Positions 1 to 10,001 of a DNA stretch of 64,000 nt are shown piece by piece. This DNA comes from SAR324 cluster bacterium. GTDB lineage: Bacteria; SAR324; XYD2-FULL-50-16. The stretch is from assembly GCA_028282885.1 (NCBI GenBank), contig JANQGX010000088.1, forward strand, positions 186,001-250,000. Reading direction: 5' to 3'. The notes beneath the pieces are model-generated. The model ran no database searches. It was not told the origin of the DNA and saw only the letters and a list, made by a program, of their open reading frames with translations. The stretch's first letter is position 1, and the number at the start of each line of letters is the position of its first letter. A program made the position numbers and the translations under genes.

Positions 1-2
1 TT

Positions 3-56
3 GCCAATCTCCTGAAGATAGGAACCGCAGCCAGAACGAGGGCTCGCAAGGTTTAA
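3..56 (+). CDS. Possible 3' end of a plus-strand gene
   Basis: The third forward frame is open from the window edge to a TAA at 54-56 and would encode a basic C-terminal tail ending RARKV. The only support for a real gene is the plus-oriented hairpin with a T-rich tail about 65 bases downstream. The stretch is too short to assign to a family, and the second forward frame is also open to position 64. Confidence 0.25.
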   Translation, partial: ANLLKIGTAARTRARKV

Positions 57-119
57 AGGGATAAGGTAGGTCCGGAAGAGTTTAACGAGGTTTTTCCATC
101 ACCGGAAATGACTGCCGGT

Positions 120-146
120 CAAAGGGATCACGGATCCCTTTGTTTT
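120..146 (+). terminator. Rho-independent terminator-like hairpin
   Basis: A perfect 10-bp stem (arm 120-129, arm 133-142, loop ACG) is followed on the plus strand by TTTTGTT. This polarity fits a gene entering from the left edge. It also sits 30 bases beyond the stop of the minus-strand aminotransferase, so it may serve both directions, although the minus side lacks a T-run. Confidence 0.6.
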
Positions 147-174
147 GTTATTGTCGAATTGTGTGACAACGCGG

Positions 175-1860
175 TCACCCTCGTTCTTCGGAGTAATAGA
201 AGAACTTGACCGTTTCGATCCTGTCCACATCGGTATGGTAATCGGGTTCCGGTTCCCTGACCAGCTTTTCCATCTCCAGTCTGGCCTCTTCCAGATAAGA
301 TCGCCTGATCTCTTCCAGGTTTTTTCGGTCGATTTCATTTCCGCCAAAATCGTCATCCAGGGAAAATGGGCGCTCCTCATCGGCGGAATCAATGTGTCTC
401 CACTCCGCTGTAGACATGTTCAAGCGGTATTGTTGCAGAAAAAGGTGACCGTGCCCGGCCACAAATTCCACGCATTCAATCAGAAAATCCAGATCTTTTC
501 TGTCAAACGTATAGTGAAGATTCACCCTGACCCAACCCGGTTTGACACCATTAAATCCCTCTGCGATGAGCTGCCTGTACACAGCCGACTGATCCTCGTC
601 TATTCCCAACAGATAGTGACCGTAAGGACCGGCACAACTGCATCCGGCCCTGGATTGGACACCGAATAGATCATTGAGAAGCTTGGTTACGAATTTCGGA
701 TGAAGATAGCGATCCTTATGCTTGATATTGAAGGAGATAATCGGGATACGGTATTCCGGGGGAAAACTTCCCACCAGCTCCACATTGTCGATCATCTCCA
801 GTTTTTCCAGGAACTTTTTTGCATAACCGGCTTCAATCTGCTCTATCTGCTCAATGCCGGTTTTCTCCTTGAGATCCATAACCAAAGCTGTTTTTATTGT
901 CTGTAAGATCGGCGGCGTTCCTGCTTTTTCCCTGGTCTCGATATCCTGGTAAAAATCATGAAAGCGATAACCCACATAATCTACAGTTCCGCCACCGGCT
1001 GCTGTGGGAGGGAGGTCCGTGCGATACAACTTTTCATTGAAAATCAGAATTCCTGAAGTTCCGGGCCCGCCCAGGAATTTATGGGGAGAAAAGAAAATCG
1101 CATCAAAATAGGATTTCTCATCCCTGTTCATGTCGATCCTGACATAGGGGGCAATGGCAGCGAAATCATAGAGAATAGGCGTGTTGTATTGATGACAAAT
1201 TTCCGCAACCTCATAAACACGGGTTAACAACCCGGTTATATTCGAACCGGCAGAGAATGATGCCAACTTGACACGATCCCGGTAGATCTCTGCGGAGAGC
1301 TTGCTTTCCAGATCCTTTAAATCCAACAAACCTTTTTCATCTAAACCGACCACCACAGTCTCAGCGAAGGATTCCCGCCACATCAGTTCGTTCGTGTGGT
1401 GCTCATAAGGACTGATGAAGATGACTGGCCTTTGCGACCAAACCTTTGCGACGAGGTCTTTTTCAGAACCCTTGGCGGCTTCCATGGCCTTTTGCAGCCT
1501 GTCTTTTGTGGCGGGAGGAAGATAGATTCCCAGGATCTGCTGCAGCTTAAGCAGTGCAGCCGTGGTCCCCGAACCGATTGAGATGATCTTGCCATGCTCC
1601 CCGGCGTTGACCAGGCTTTTGATTTTCTCTTCAGACTGGTGCAGGAGGGTGGTCATATACTTTCCGGTGTAATCATCTTCGGTATGGGTATTGGCGTAGG
1701 ACTTGAGTATATTCTGCAGTTTTTCTTCGATAAATCTCAATCCCCTCCCCGAAGCGGTGTAATCGGCGTAAAACAGATGTCTTTCCCCGTACGGAGTTTT
1801 AAATAGCAGGTTGTCACCGATGATTTGAGATCTGATATAATCCAAAGAATACTGACTCAT
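175..1860 (-). CDS. Class V aminotransferase, cysteine-desulfurase-like, 561 aa
   Basis: PLP-dependent enzyme of the NifS/SufS (class V aminotransferase) fold. What is visible: EHHTN at residues 153-157, matching the EHHSN region of SufS-type enzymes; SPHK with Lys261 as the expected PLP Schiff-base lysine, followed by a Gly-rich turn; and a GCSCAG segment with Cys407/Cys409 where desulfurases carry the persulfide cysteine. At 561 aa it is about 150 residues longer than SufS, with an extra acidic, Arg/Glu-rich C-terminal region (about 470-561). The ATG is preceded by GGAGG at good spacing. The upstream neighbour is a histidine kinase about 108 bases away, and no suf or isc scaffold gene is adjacent, so the sulfur acceptor is unknown. 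Substrate assignment is inference; it could act on another amino acid. Confidence 0.85.
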   Translation of the reverse strand: MSQYSLDYIRSQIIGDNLLFKTPYGERHLFYADYTASGRGLRFIEEKLQNILKSYANTHTEDDYTGKYMTTLLHQSEEKIKSLVNAGEHGKIISIGSGTTAALLKLQQILGIYLPPATKDRLQKAMEAAKGSEKDLVAKVWSQRPVIFISPYEHHTNELMWRESFAETVVVGLDEKGLLDLKDLESKLSAEIYRDRVKLASFSAGSNITGLLTRVYEVAEICHQYNTPILYDFAAIAPYVRIDMNRDEKSYFDAIFFSPHKFLGGPGTSGILIFNEKLYRTDLPPTAAGGGTVDYVGYRFHDFYQDIETREKAGTPPILQTIKTALVMDLKEKTGIEQIEQIEAGYAKKFLEKLEMIDNVELVGSFPPEYRIPIISFNIKHKDRYLHPKFVTKLLNDLFGVQSRAGCSCAGPYGHYLLGIDEDQSAVYRQLIAEGFNGVKPGWVRVNLHYTFDRKDLDFLIECVEFVAGHGHLFLQQYRLNMSTAEWRHIDSADEERPFSLDDDFGGNEIDRKNLEEIRRSYLEEARLEMEKLVREPEPDYHTDVDRIETVKFFYYSEERG

Positions 1861-1968
1861 TTTGAAGCCTCCGATTGCTGATATATGGATTCAGTCCCGG
1901 CATTCGGGTCGGGGATCCGTTTGAAAAGGGGTGGATCTTCCTGGCAGGTCTACCAATTGGTTTACCGA

Positions 1969-3861
1969 TTAAGAAGAGTGAACCGGTTGTTCGCCGGAGA
2001 ATCTAAGAATGAAGGTGGCACCCTGATTCAGTCCCTTGCTTTCAACGCGAATACTTCCTTTCATATCCGTCATGAAATTGGCGCAATTATGGAGCCCCAG
2101 ACCTCGTCCGTTCTGCTTGGTTGTGAATCCAAGATTAAAAACCCTGTTCAGGTTCTCCGATTCGATTCCCCTGCCGTTATCCGTTATTTTTAATACAGTT
2201 TGGCCCGCATCCCGAATCAGTTCAATCAAAATTCTTTTTTCAGGTTGATCTGCCTGAAGAATGGAATCCCTTGCGTTTTGAATGAGATTGGTCAGAACAT
2301 GGATTAATTTAACTCTCTGAATCAAAACCGGGGGGACTTCTCCGTAGTCCTTCATGACTTCGATACCCGCCTGTTTAAGAGAATCACTGTGCATTTCCAG
2401 GGTGTCATCCAGAATCGTTGCCAGGGGAGCTTTCTCTTCCAGATAATCGCCGTTCGCATAATCCAGTTGGGCATGAATCACATTCGTCATCAACCGTATC
2501 TTCTCCCTGATCCTGATGGTTTGCTCACGAATCTGATTAATTTCGACATTCAGAGGCTTTTCGATGGAAAGCAGATAGCGCATCAACCGTTCACCATTGT
2601 CGTCGTCGCAGATAAAACCTTTCAAATCATCCGCATTTTCCTTCAACAATAACAGTGCTTTGTTCAGTCCTCCTGTACAAGAGTTTCTGAGGGTGGTGTA
2701 AATGAACTCATTTGAGGTTTTGACACTGTTAAGAATGTTTCCGATATTGTGCAGTGCATCGGAGGCGATATCAGCCATGCCTGCTTTGTGTGCTTTGACA
2801 ATCAGCTCCTGCTGAGTCAATGCCAGATCCGATTCGGCTCTCTTTCTTTCAATGGCAAAAGCCACCTGATCACATACCGATTCCAGGAGCTTTACCTCCT
2901 TGGCATTGAAACAGTTTTCGACAACGTAATTTTGCACCACCAGCGCTCCCAAAACCTCATGTTTACCTCGCAGGGGAACACCCAGCCAGGTTTTGGCAGA
3001 GGCTTGCCCGATTCTCTCTCCGTCGAGCTTTTGGTAGAGTTCATCCTTTTGAGACTCATTCAGCAACAGGGTTTTGCCGCTGTTAATCACCTGGTAGGTC
3101 AGAGAGCTGGATTTACTGGCATTTTCCACCGGCTCCTCCATATTCATCTCCATTTCGTCAACAGCATAACGAAAATAGAGAATATCCTGCTCCCGATCGT
3201 ATATGGCGATGGAAAAATTCCTGGCATCGATTATATGATTCAGGGCATCGTGAATCCATTTGTATAGTTGATCGGGGTTCTCGGAGACGTGAATTGCATT
3301 TGATATCTGGTAAAGGGTTGAAATCAATAATTCTCTCTCCTTTAACCGCTCTTCAGACTGCTTTTTATCAATTGCCAGGGCAATCTGCTCCGAAACGGAG
3401 CTTAAAAGCTCAACATCCGTCTCCTCATAGAGATTGGGGTCCGAATAGCTCTGGACCGCAACCACTCCGATTACGCTGTCCTGAACCACAAGCGGTACGC
3501 CCAGCCATTTCTCTGCGACGGGTCCCCTGGGTTGGCTCCCCATATCTTTGCAATATTGCAGGATTTCGTCTTTGTTTAACAATAATGGTTTACCGGATCT
3601 GATTATCCTGACCGTTATGGAAGCACTGTTCTCTTCGATCTGGTATACAAAATCCCTGTCCATCCGTGATCGTTCGTCCACATAGTAGGGAAAACTCAGT
3701 GTATTGCTGTCTTTGTCAAAAAGGGCAATAAAGAAATTGGTGGCATCAATAATCGATGCCAGGGACTGGTGGATCTTTCCGTAAAGTTCATCCAGGGCGG
3801 AAGTGGTGTGCACCGCATTGGATATCTCATAGAAAGTCTGTATCAACTGTCGGTCAAGCAT
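1969..3861 (-). CDS. Cytoplasmic GAF-GAF sensor histidine kinase
   Basis: A 630-aa soluble kinase with no membrane segment. Two consecutive GAF domains (about 10-165 and 180-340) are followed by a short helical linker, a histidine region with LHNIGN (His371 as probable phosphoacceptor) and a C-terminal HATPase: N-box NLIQNA near 525-530, DNGRGIE 561-567 and GRGLGLHN 585-592. The H-box has the HNIGNxLNSV form rather than the common SHELRTP. The two GAF domains resemble each other (both carry W-L-G-V-P-L), suggesting internal duplication. The gene starts 13 bases after the deacetylase stop, with AGGAAA before the ATG, so it is probably co-transcribed with the wall genes upstream. No receiver protein is adjacent. 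The ligand is unknown. Confidence 0.9.
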   Translation of the reverse strand: MLDRQLIQTFYEISNAVHTTSALDELYGKIHQSLASIIDATNFFIALFDKDSNTLSFPYYVDERSRMDRDFVYQIEENSASITVRIIRSGKPLLLNKDEILQYCKDMGSQPRGPVAEKWLGVPLVVQDSVIGVVAVQSYSDPNLYEETDVELLSSVSEQIALAIDKKQSEERLKERELLISTLYQISNAIHVSENPDQLYKWIHDALNHIIDARNFSIAIYDREQDILYFRYAVDEMEMNMEEPVENASKSSSLTYQVINSGKTLLLNESQKDELYQKLDGERIGQASAKTWLGVPLRGKHEVLGALVVQNYVVENCFNAKEVKLLESVCDQVAFAIERKRAESDLALTQQELIVKAHKAGMADIASDALHNIGNILNSVKTSNEFIYTTLRNSCTGGLNKALLLLKENADDLKGFICDDDNGERLMRYLLSIEKPLNVEINQIREQTIRIREKIRLMTNVIHAQLDYANGDYLEEKAPLATILDDTLEMHSDSLKQAGIEVMKDYGEVPPVLIQRVKLIHVLTNLIQNARDSILQADQPEKRILIELIRDAGQTVLKITDNGRGIESENLNRVFNLGFTTKQNGRGLGLHNCANFMTDMKGSIRVESKGLNQGATFILRFSGEQPVHSS

Positions 3862-3874
3862 GTTTCCTGTTATA

Positions 3875-4924
3875 TTAATCCAGCCTTAGCCATTGCCTGC
3901 TGAACCAGAAGTAACGATTCAGCTTTTTGTGTCTTACAGTGCAGTTGTAGCGGCTCCTTCCCTTTGGCAAGGATCGATTGGGGAAAACCTGCAATTTCCT
4001 GGTCTTACCCTGCCAAAAGGTCTTTACACGCCCTTGTCCGGATGCGTAGCAGTTTATCTGTTCCGGAGCAAAAGGACCCTCCCCAAGTTCAAGAACCAGG
4101 GAAGGGCTCATATTTCCTGACTGCAATACAGGATCAGCAGGGGTTTCCCGAGTTACAGGCAGAGGTAAGGTTCTCACTTTGACCCTGAATTCTTTTAGTG
4201 CAGCATAGGGGCCAGACATGGGAAATCTTGGCAAAGCACCCCAGTCACTTCCCTTCCAGATTGCTCCGGAATGTTGCCCTACACCTATCAGCCCCATTTC
4301 CAGCACGAGATTTTTTAACGCTTCATCATACTCCCCGTAGGGATAAGCAAAGATTCCCGATCGATATCCCAGCTCCTCTTCCAAGCGCTCTCGGGAGGTC
4401 AGAATTTCCTGTCTGACAGTTGCCAGCCATTGATCTGTGGACAGCTCTTTTTTAATTCGGACCAGGTAGGCGTGTGTATGGCTGTGCATTTCAAAGTCCA
4501 CCCCGTGTTCCTTCATTTCCCGCATCTGATCCCAGGTGAGAAAGGCTTTGCTGCCTTTTTCAATCGGTTCGGTGGCTACAAATACCGTAAAAGGCCAACC
4601 CTTTTGCTTAAGTCGGGGATATGCCTCCTCATAAATCGATATATAGGCATCGTCCACCGTTATCGCCACGCAATTGTCGGGAAGTTCTCGTCCTTGCCGC
4701 AGGTAAGAGAGGCTTTTTTTGAGAGGCCAGACAGCAAAACCGTTTTCCAGCAGATATTCAAGGTGTAGATCGAACTCCTGCGGCTTGATGCTGGTTGATG
4801 GGGGTGTCTTCGTACTGAAATGATGATACTGGAGCACCACCAAGTGATTTGCGGCCCAAATCGGAAAAACCGGTAATCCCGTTCCTATTATCAGAATCAG
4901 GTGCAATAGAATAGTTCTTCTCAC
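3875..4924 (-). CDS. Secreted polysaccharide deacetylase (NodB fold)
   Basis: 349 aa. An N-terminal signal peptide or anchor (about 1-25) precedes a NodB-homology domain, so the protein acts outside the cytoplasm. Visible motifs: TVDDAY with Asp91-Asp92 (catalytic base and metal ligand), HSHTH at 147-151 (metal-binding histidines) and AYPYGEYD, motif 3 of the family. The C-terminal 100 residues are basic and unrecognised. The start is GTG, overlapping the stop of the upstream glucosaminidase as GTGA, so the two are translationally coupled. Pairing a glycan deacetylase with a glucosaminidase suggests a role in peptidoglycan or exopolysaccharide turnover; PgaB-type or peptidoglycan deacetylation are both possible and cannot be separated here. 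Confidence 0.88.
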   Translation of the reverse strand: MRRTILLHLILIIGTGLPVFPIWAANHLVVLQYHHFSTKTPPSTSIKPQEFDLHLEYLLENGFAVWPLKKSLSYLRQGRELPDNCVAITVDDAYISIYEEAYPRLKQKGWPFTVFVATEPIEKGSKAFLTWDQMREMKEHGVDFEMHSHTHAYLVRIKKELSTDQWLATVRQEILTSRERLEEELGYRSGIFAYPYGEYDEALKNLVLEMGLIGVGQHSGAIWKGSDWGALPRFPMSGPYAALKEFRVKVRTLPLPVTRETPADPVLQSGNMSPSLVLELGEGPFAPEQINCYASGQGRVKTFWQGKTRKLQVFPNRSLPKGRSRYNCTVRHKKLNRYFWFSRQWLRLD

Positions 4925-5685
4925 TTTGCCTCCATCAGGGATTTATTTCTGAGAATTATCTCCTCTATTTCTTTTACATACGCTTCCCCTCTTTCCGAAT
5001 ACTTCAACAGTCCCGATGCCAAATCATAGCCTTTGGGCTCCTCTCCCTTTTCACGAGCCTGATACCTCAGTTCCCTGAACCGTTCATAGGCCGAATGGGT
5101 ATTCAGATTTCTGATATAGCTGGCAACCGATTGCGATACTCCGTGGTATTTGGCAACCCGGTGTCGTGCTCCCGGGTCCCTGCGATTGGGAACGATCCCC
5201 TCTTCCCGGGAGGAAAAGGTTAGCTGACCAAACATGCTGCTGCCCTTTAGTGCAAAGCGGGACGTTCCCCATGCTGATTCGTTTGCACTTTGTGCCAATG
5301 CCAGACTGACCGGAACAATATCGATTCGCTTTTTCAGCTCCGCCCAAAGTTCGTCTTCGTTTAACGGATCGGCTTTTATCCTGAATTCCACGATAAAACG
5401 ATCAATCCACTTCATATCCCAGTCCGTCAATTTTTCCCCTCTTTTTCTTTTTTCCTGAAGCAGCAGCAGTCTTTTTCGCTTTTTCAAAATGCGGGCGTTC
5501 TCCATTTCGACGATAGGCCTCATGTATTCAAAAAAGCTTCTTTTTCGTTCTTCAATATCCCTGATTTGGCTGAAACTCGGAACAAGCTCGTTCTCCGGAA
5601 TCCGGTTAAAAAGGTCGATTACGATGAACAGCAGGGACATGACCAGAAAGAAGAGACCTATCCCGACCCATTTTAATTTGGACAT
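4921..5685 (-). CDS. Bax/FlgJ-type N-acetylglucosaminidase, membrane-anchored
   Basis: 254 aa with one N-terminal membrane segment (about 7-25), a charged linker and a C-terminal glucosaminidase domain. The motif AQSANESAWGTSRFA (131-145) contains the expected catalytic Glu136, and the NLNTHSAYERFR segment is typical of Bax-like and FlgJ C-terminal domains. It should cleave the glycan backbone of peptidoglycan in the periplasm. It heads a run with a polysaccharide deacetylase (4-base overlap) and a sensor kinase, consistent with wall remodelling. It lacks the FlgJ rod-capping domain, so a Bax-like assignment is preferred. Confidence 0.85.
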   Translation of the reverse strand: MSKLKWVGIGLFFLVMSLLFIVIDLFNRIPENELVPSFSQIRDIEERKRSFFEYMRPIVEMENARILKKRKRLLLLQEKRKRGEKLTDWDMKWIDRFIVEFRIKADPLNEDELWAELKKRIDIVPVSLALAQSANESAWGTSRFALKGSSMFGQLTFSSREEGIVPNRRDPGARHRVAKYHGVSQSVASYIRNLNTHSAYERFRELRYQAREKGEEPKGYDLASGLLKYSERGEAYVKEIEEIILRNKSLMEAK

Positions 5686-6058
5686 AACCTGACGATATGG
5701 AACAGCTTGTTGTTCAAGAGATTACGCAATTCTACCGGGATGACTATCGATCACGGGAAAAGTCCCATAACACCCGGATTAACCTGTCGATTGGATGGCA
5801 TTTTAACGAACCATAGGCTTTTTGGGAACGTAAAAACAGCTCATCCCGGCTTTGGTAAAAGTTTTAATATTCAAGACACTAACCGCGGGGGATACAAATT
5901 CATGGTTCGGATGAAAATCTGTTTCTTTTTACAGGATATCATGATAAGACTGTAACTGTCTGAAAACACGAAGTCCTGAAACACTATCAAAATCCAGACT
6001 CAACTGATGACGGATTTATCAAGGTCAAAATATAGGGATTTAAAATAAGGGGAGCTCT
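5686..6058. other. Intergenic region between divergent genes
   Basis: This stretch separates the minus-strand wall genes from the plus-strand alcohol dehydrogenase and must hold promoters for both. The only clear element is AAGGGGAG shortly before the dehydrogenase ATG, a strong ribosome binding site. No convincing gene, hairpin or palindrome was seen; the one longer open frame has no ribosome binding site and no recognisable composition. Confidence 0.5.
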
Positions 6059-7270
6059 ATGAACTGGACATTGAAAAAAGCTGCACTACGAACTGTACAC
6101 TACACAACCAAAGTGATTTATCCCATTTTAAAAACTCCTGAGCCGGAACTCTATACCGGCGCGGGTTCGTTAGGTCAACTTCCTGAACTCATCAAAAACC
6201 AGGGTGTGGAGAGGGTGTTGATAGTCACCGATAAGGGGCTGACCAGTATCGGCCTGCTGGATGGATTATACTCAGCCCTGGAGAGCGATGATATTCACTA
6301 TTCGATTTTTGATGGTGTACAACCCAACCCCTCGATTCAGAATATTGAAGAAGGCCTTAAAGTCTATCAGGAGAACAATTGTGATGGAATTATCGCCTTC
6401 GGCGGCGGTTCCCCCATGGATTGCGCAAAGATTATCGGTGCCAGGGCTTCCAATCCCAAAAAACCCGCACTGAAAATGAGGGGAAAATTCAGGGTTTGGC
6501 ACAGACCCCCCCCCATGTTCGCTGTTCCAACAACAGCAGGAACAGGTTCGGAGACGACGGTGGCCGCGGTTATAACCAACCCGGAAAATCATGAAAAGTT
6601 TGTGGTGGTAGATCTGAAGCTGGTTCCACCGATTGCTGTTCTGGATCCCGAATTGATGGTAGGATTACCCCCCCATATCACCTCCACAACAGGGATGGAT
6701 GCCCTCACACATGCCGTCGAAGCCTATATTAGTATTCATGCCAGGAAGTCGACCAACACGGATGCGGAGAAGGCTGTCAAGATCATCATGACAACCCTGG
6801 AGGATGTCTATAAAGATGGTTCGGATATGGAAAAACGCAATCAACTGGCCATTGCCTCCTATCATGCAGGGTTGGCATTTACCAGGGCATACGTTGGTTA
6901 TGTCCATGCCATTGCTCATAATTTCGGCGGATTATACGGCGTTCCTCATGGTTTGGCCAATGCCATTATCCTCCCATATGTCCTGGAGTTTTCGTTGCCG
7001 AATATAGAATCCAGACTCGCCAAACTGGCTGTGATCAGCGGCATCGGCCCGGAAGGTGATCCGGCACCAACACTCGCACGCAAGTTCATTGAAAGAATAA
7101 AGGACATGAACCGTAACATGGACATCCCCACCCAGGTAAAAGAGCTTCAGGAAAAAGACATTCCCCTGATCTCCAAGAGAGCTCTATCTGAAGCTTCCCT
7201 GGATTACCCCGTTCCCCGTTTGATGTCTAAAGAGGATTGCGAGAATCTTCTCCGAAAACTTCTGCCTTAG
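6059..7270 (+). CDS. Iron-containing (group III) alcohol dehydrogenase
   Basis: 403 aa, normal length for the family. The N-terminal half binds NAD(P): GGGSPMD at 116-121 and TTAGTGSE at 158-165. The C-terminal half carries the metal site, with Asp214 and His218 in MDALTHAVEAY, His283 in HAIAHNFGG and His297 in GVPHGLANA, exactly the four ligands expected for Fe or Zn. A strong Shine-Dalgarno sequence supports the start. It should interconvert an alcohol and an aldehyde or ketone in the cytoplasm; substrate cannot be read from sequence. It is monocistronic and followed by a hairpin. Confidence 0.92.
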   Translation: MNWTLKKAALRTVHYTTKVIYPILKTPEPELYTGAGSLGQLPELIKNQGVERVLIVTDKGLTSIGLLDGLYSALESDDIHYSIFDGVQPNPSIQNIEEGLKVYQENNCDGIIAFGGGSPMDCAKIIGARASNPKKPALKMRGKFRVWHRPPPMFAVPTTAGTGSETTVAAVITNPENHEKFVVVDLKLVPPIAVLDPELMVGLPPHITSTTGMDALTHAVEAYISIHARKSTNTDAEKAVKIIMTTLEDVYKDGSDMEKRNQLAIASYHAGLAFTRAYVGYVHAIAHNFGGLYGVPHGLANAIILPYVLEFSLPNIESRLAKLAVISGIGPEGDPAPTLARKFIERIKDMNRNMDIPTQVKELQEKDIPLISKRALSEASLDYPVPRLMSKEDCENLLRKLLP

Positions 7271-7286
7271 CTGTATAATATGATTC

Positions 7287-7313
7287 TGCACCGGAGGTGA
7301 TTTATCCGGTGCA
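7287..7313 (+). terminator. Hairpin after alcohol dehydrogenase
   Basis: A perfect 9-bp stem (arms 7287-7295 and 7305-7313, loop 9 nt) starts 17 bases past the stop codon. It lacks a T-run, so it may be a weak terminator or an mRNA 3'-end stabiliser. The rest of 7314-7592 holds no gene that I can support. Confidence 0.4.
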
Positions 7314-7592
7314 ATCCTAAGCCTACTGCGACTAGCCCACTTATCCAAATGCGATTTCCGTCCCCCCTATAGCAAACCCACGCCTCAGACCTTGAGGGAA
7401 TTCAGACAGATCCGCTTTCTCTCTACAGACAGTCCTCCCGGACACCAGGGAAATCCGATTTTTTCTTGAATGGACATTTCCTATACAATTAAATATACTT
7501 ATAACTAAGGATACCAACCCGCTGTCAGCTCTTTAATGCCGAGTTTCTTTGCCCACCTCTTTGATTCACGATTAGTATTAAGGAGATTTCTC

Positions 7593-9332
7593 ATGAACAT
7601 CACCCTTCGGAAAAAGATAATCGGAATTGCTGTCCTGCCGCTCATTCTGGCCATGATCATCTTTACAGCCGTCTCGGTCTCATCTCTTATTTCAGACGGA
7701 AACAAAAGGATTATTACTTATCGTTCGGCCCTGCTTGAGGATGTCAAAGAGAGATTGAAAACGCGAACCGAACTGGCCATCAATGCCATCAAAAAACACC
7801 ATAATGATGGTGATACCCAAGCATCCAAAAAACTGGCAGGGGAGCTTATCCGGAATATGAAATATGGGGAGGGAGGGTATTTCTGGATCAATGACTTCTA
7901 TCCCAATATGATCATGCACCCTTACAGCCCCCAACTTGAAGGAAAATCCCTGCGGGAATACAAAGATCCCAATGGTGTTTTCCTGTTCAACGAAATGGTC
8001 AGGGTTTCCAGGGAAAGCGGGGAGGGTTATGTCCCTTATATGTGGCCCAAACCGGGTATCAAAGAGCCCCAGCCCAAAATGTCATTTGTGATGGCCTTCA
8101 AGCCTTGGGACTGGATTGTGGGAACAGGCGTCTATATTGATGATATCGACAGGGCGGTAGCGCTGGAGAAAGCCAGGATCGATAATGAGATCCGGGCCAT
8201 GATCATCCGAAATATCATCATCTGCACTGTTCTGGTAATCATCATCAGTATGGCCGCTTACCTGCTGGTGAGTCGAACCATTACCCGCCGTATCTATGAT
8301 CTGGTCAACAATCTCAAATCGATTGAAACGAAAGGGGACTTCTCAGTCAGAACCTCAATTGAAGGGTCCGATGAAATCGCAGAATCCAAAAAGGCCTTCA
8401 ACGAACTGATGCATTCCCTGCAAAATGCCATCTCCTATCTGAGCGGTATTCTCAGTGCCCTGGCAGCGGGAGATCTCAGCAGGGAAATGACGATTGAGAG
8501 CAAAGGTGATCTGGAAAGACTTAGAATCAGCGTCAATGACTCCATCAAGATGCTGCAAAAACTGATCATCGATATTAAGGAATCGTCCGTTCAGGTGAGC
8601 TCGGGCGCGGATGAAGTTTCCCGATCTTCCCAGACGCTTGCTGCAGGTACCAGTCAACAGGCTGCGTCCATTCAGGAAATCACCTCGTCAATGGGGGAAG
8701 TCGAGGCACAAATACGCACTAACAGGGATAGTGCAGCATCCGCCAAGGATCTCAGCGTGCAGATGATGGACAATGTGGCGGAAGGGAATCGACAAATGAG
8801 TCTTCTGAGCGGCTCCATGGCTGACATCACCCATACCAGTGCTGATGTCAGTAAGATTATCAAGGTGATTGATGAGATCGCATTTCAGACCAATCTGCTT
8901 GCCCTCAATGCCGCTGTTGAGGCAGCAAGAGCCGGCAAATACGGGAAAGGATTTGCCGTAGTGGCAGAAGAGGTAAGAAATTTGGCCAGTCGGAGTGCTG
9001 AAGCCGCTAAAAATACAACCGAGCTTATCGGAATGTCGATTAAAAAAGTCAAGGAAGGTGCCAAAAATTCCGAAGGTACGGCTACAGTGCTAGAAATGAT
9101 CAATACAGACGCCACCAAAGTGAATGACCTGGTATCGGAAATTGCTTCCGCCTCAGTTGAACAGGCTGGAGCTATCGAAGAGGTTAACAGGGGGCTGCAC
9201 CAGATCAATTCCGTCATACAACAAAACGCATCCATTTCGGAAGAAGCTGCCTCCGCTTCCGAGGAACTCTCCTCTATTGCCCTGCATCTGCAGGAGATGA
9301 TGAAGAAGTTCATCGTCAACAAGTCGTCATAA
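7593..9332 (+). CDS. Methyl-accepting chemotaxis protein with periplasmic Cache domain
   Basis: 579 aa from the ATG at 7593, chosen because AAGGAG lies 7 bases upstream; an earlier in-frame ATG at 7536 has no such site. Architecture: TM1 (about 8-32), a periplasmic single-Cache domain with the [15 protein letters not shown] signature and a [14 protein letters not shown] ending, TM2 (about 205-225), HAMP, a second HAMP-like segment, then a long coiled-coil signalling domain. The hairpin tip [21 protein letters not shown] is highly conserved in MCPs and binds CheA/CheW. Cache domains of this kind often bind small carboxylates; the ligand here is not predictable. No che genes are nearby, so this is an orphan receptor. 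Confidence 0.93.
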   Translation: MNITLRKKIIGIAVLPLILAMIIFTAVSVSSLISDGNKRIITYRSALLEDVKERLKTRTELAINAIKKHHNDGDTQASKKLAGELIRNMKYGEGGYFWINDFYPNMIMHPYSPQLEGKSLREYKDPNGVFLFNEMVRVSRESGEGYVPYMWPKPGIKEPQPKMSFVMAFKPWDWIVGTGVYIDDIDRAVALEKARIDNEIRAMIIRNIIICTVLVIIISMAAYLLVSRTITRRIYDLVNNLKSIETKGDFSVRTSIEGSDEIAESKKAFNELMHSLQNAISYLSGILSALAAGDLSREMTIESKGDLERLRISVNDSIKMLQKLIIDIKESSVQVSSGADEVSRSSQTLAAGTSQQAASIQEITSSMGEVEAQIRTNRDSAASAKDLSVQMMDNVAEGNRQMSLLSGSMADITHTSADVSKIIKVIDEIAFQTNLLALNAAVEAARAGKYGKGFAVVAEEVRNLASRSAEAAKNTTELIGMSIKKVKEGAKNSEGTATVLEMINTDATKVNDLVSEIASASVEQAGAIEEVNRGLHQINSVIQQNASISEEAASASEELSSIALHLQEMMKKFIVNKSS

Positions 9333-9346
9333 CAAAAGGGTAAAAT

Positions 9347-9376
9347 CCGGTTGGCAAATCTGCATTCGCCGACCGG
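9347..9376 (+). terminator. Hairpin after chemoreceptor gene
   Basis: A 9-bp stem with one G-T pair (arms 9347-9355 and 9368-9376, loop 12 nt) sits 15 bases after the stop. The downstream bases are C/T-rich but contain no clean T-run, so terminator strength is uncertain. Confidence 0.4.
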
Positions 9377-9860
9377 AACCTCCTTCCCGTCTGTCTGTGC
9401 CGTAAATAATATCCTGGCAAAGGCACGTAATTTATCGCGATTGGTCGATGATCAATTATGATCCCCCGATCTTATTTCTGTTTCAAATTTGAAGAAAATC
9501 TGATCGTATTGCTGATTTTTATCCCTTGTATTCCCGGTCAAAACCTTGCAACACTCTTAAAAATAGACTTCCAGCAACAGTGTCAATAAAAAGAATGAAA
9601 GAATCTGATCAACAACTTCTGAAAACAAACTTGAAATCCCATTGTGTTCTGCCTAATCCCTGGGAATTAAAAAGCGGTAACCAATTTTATAGCGGGCCCT
9701 TGAAATTTATTTTAATTTCGAATATTATTCGGCTGTGTTGATCCGATCCGCCCGGATAGGGAACACGTATGTCACTCATCCCGGTGGATTAAAACCGTCC
9801 TGCTTTCAGGCTGTTGTCAACAGAAAGAGTCATACCTAAAACCACTTGCGGAGGGACTTT
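9377..9860. other. Noncoding stretch, nothing certain
   Basis: About 480 bases without a supportable gene. The single longer open frame (around 9526-9741) has no ribosome binding site and a composition unlike its neighbours. The right end carries a GGAGGG ribosome binding site belonging to the small ORF that follows. Confidence 0.4.
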
Positions 9861-10001
9861 ATGGGCACCCCTTTTCCTTTTGAGCCTTTTCTGACGTTTG
9901 GCATTCTCGCAGTATTTCTATTAAATCGACTCCCCGGCCTTTCATTAAGAATCACGGATCCCGGACTTAAACACCTGTCGCCCTTGAAGTCGGGGTCATG
10001 A
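9861..10001 (+). CDS. Small hydrophobic protein, 46 aa
   Basis: A 46-codon ORF with an excellent ribosome binding site (GGAGGG about 6 bases before ATG). It begins MGTPFPFEPFLTFG and has one hydrophobic stretch (about residues 8-21), then a neutral to basic tail. Its stop overlaps the start of the next small ORF (ATGA), implying translational coupling. I do not recognise the family. Alternatives are a small membrane subunit or the eroded N-terminus of a larger transporter. Confidence 0.4.
   Translation: MGTPFPFEPFLTFGILAVFLLNRLPGLSLRITDPGLKHLSPLKSGS

Noticed and set aside
9526-9741. Open frame of 71 codons
   Set aside because: No ribosome binding site, no recognisable domain, and composition like noncoding DNA.
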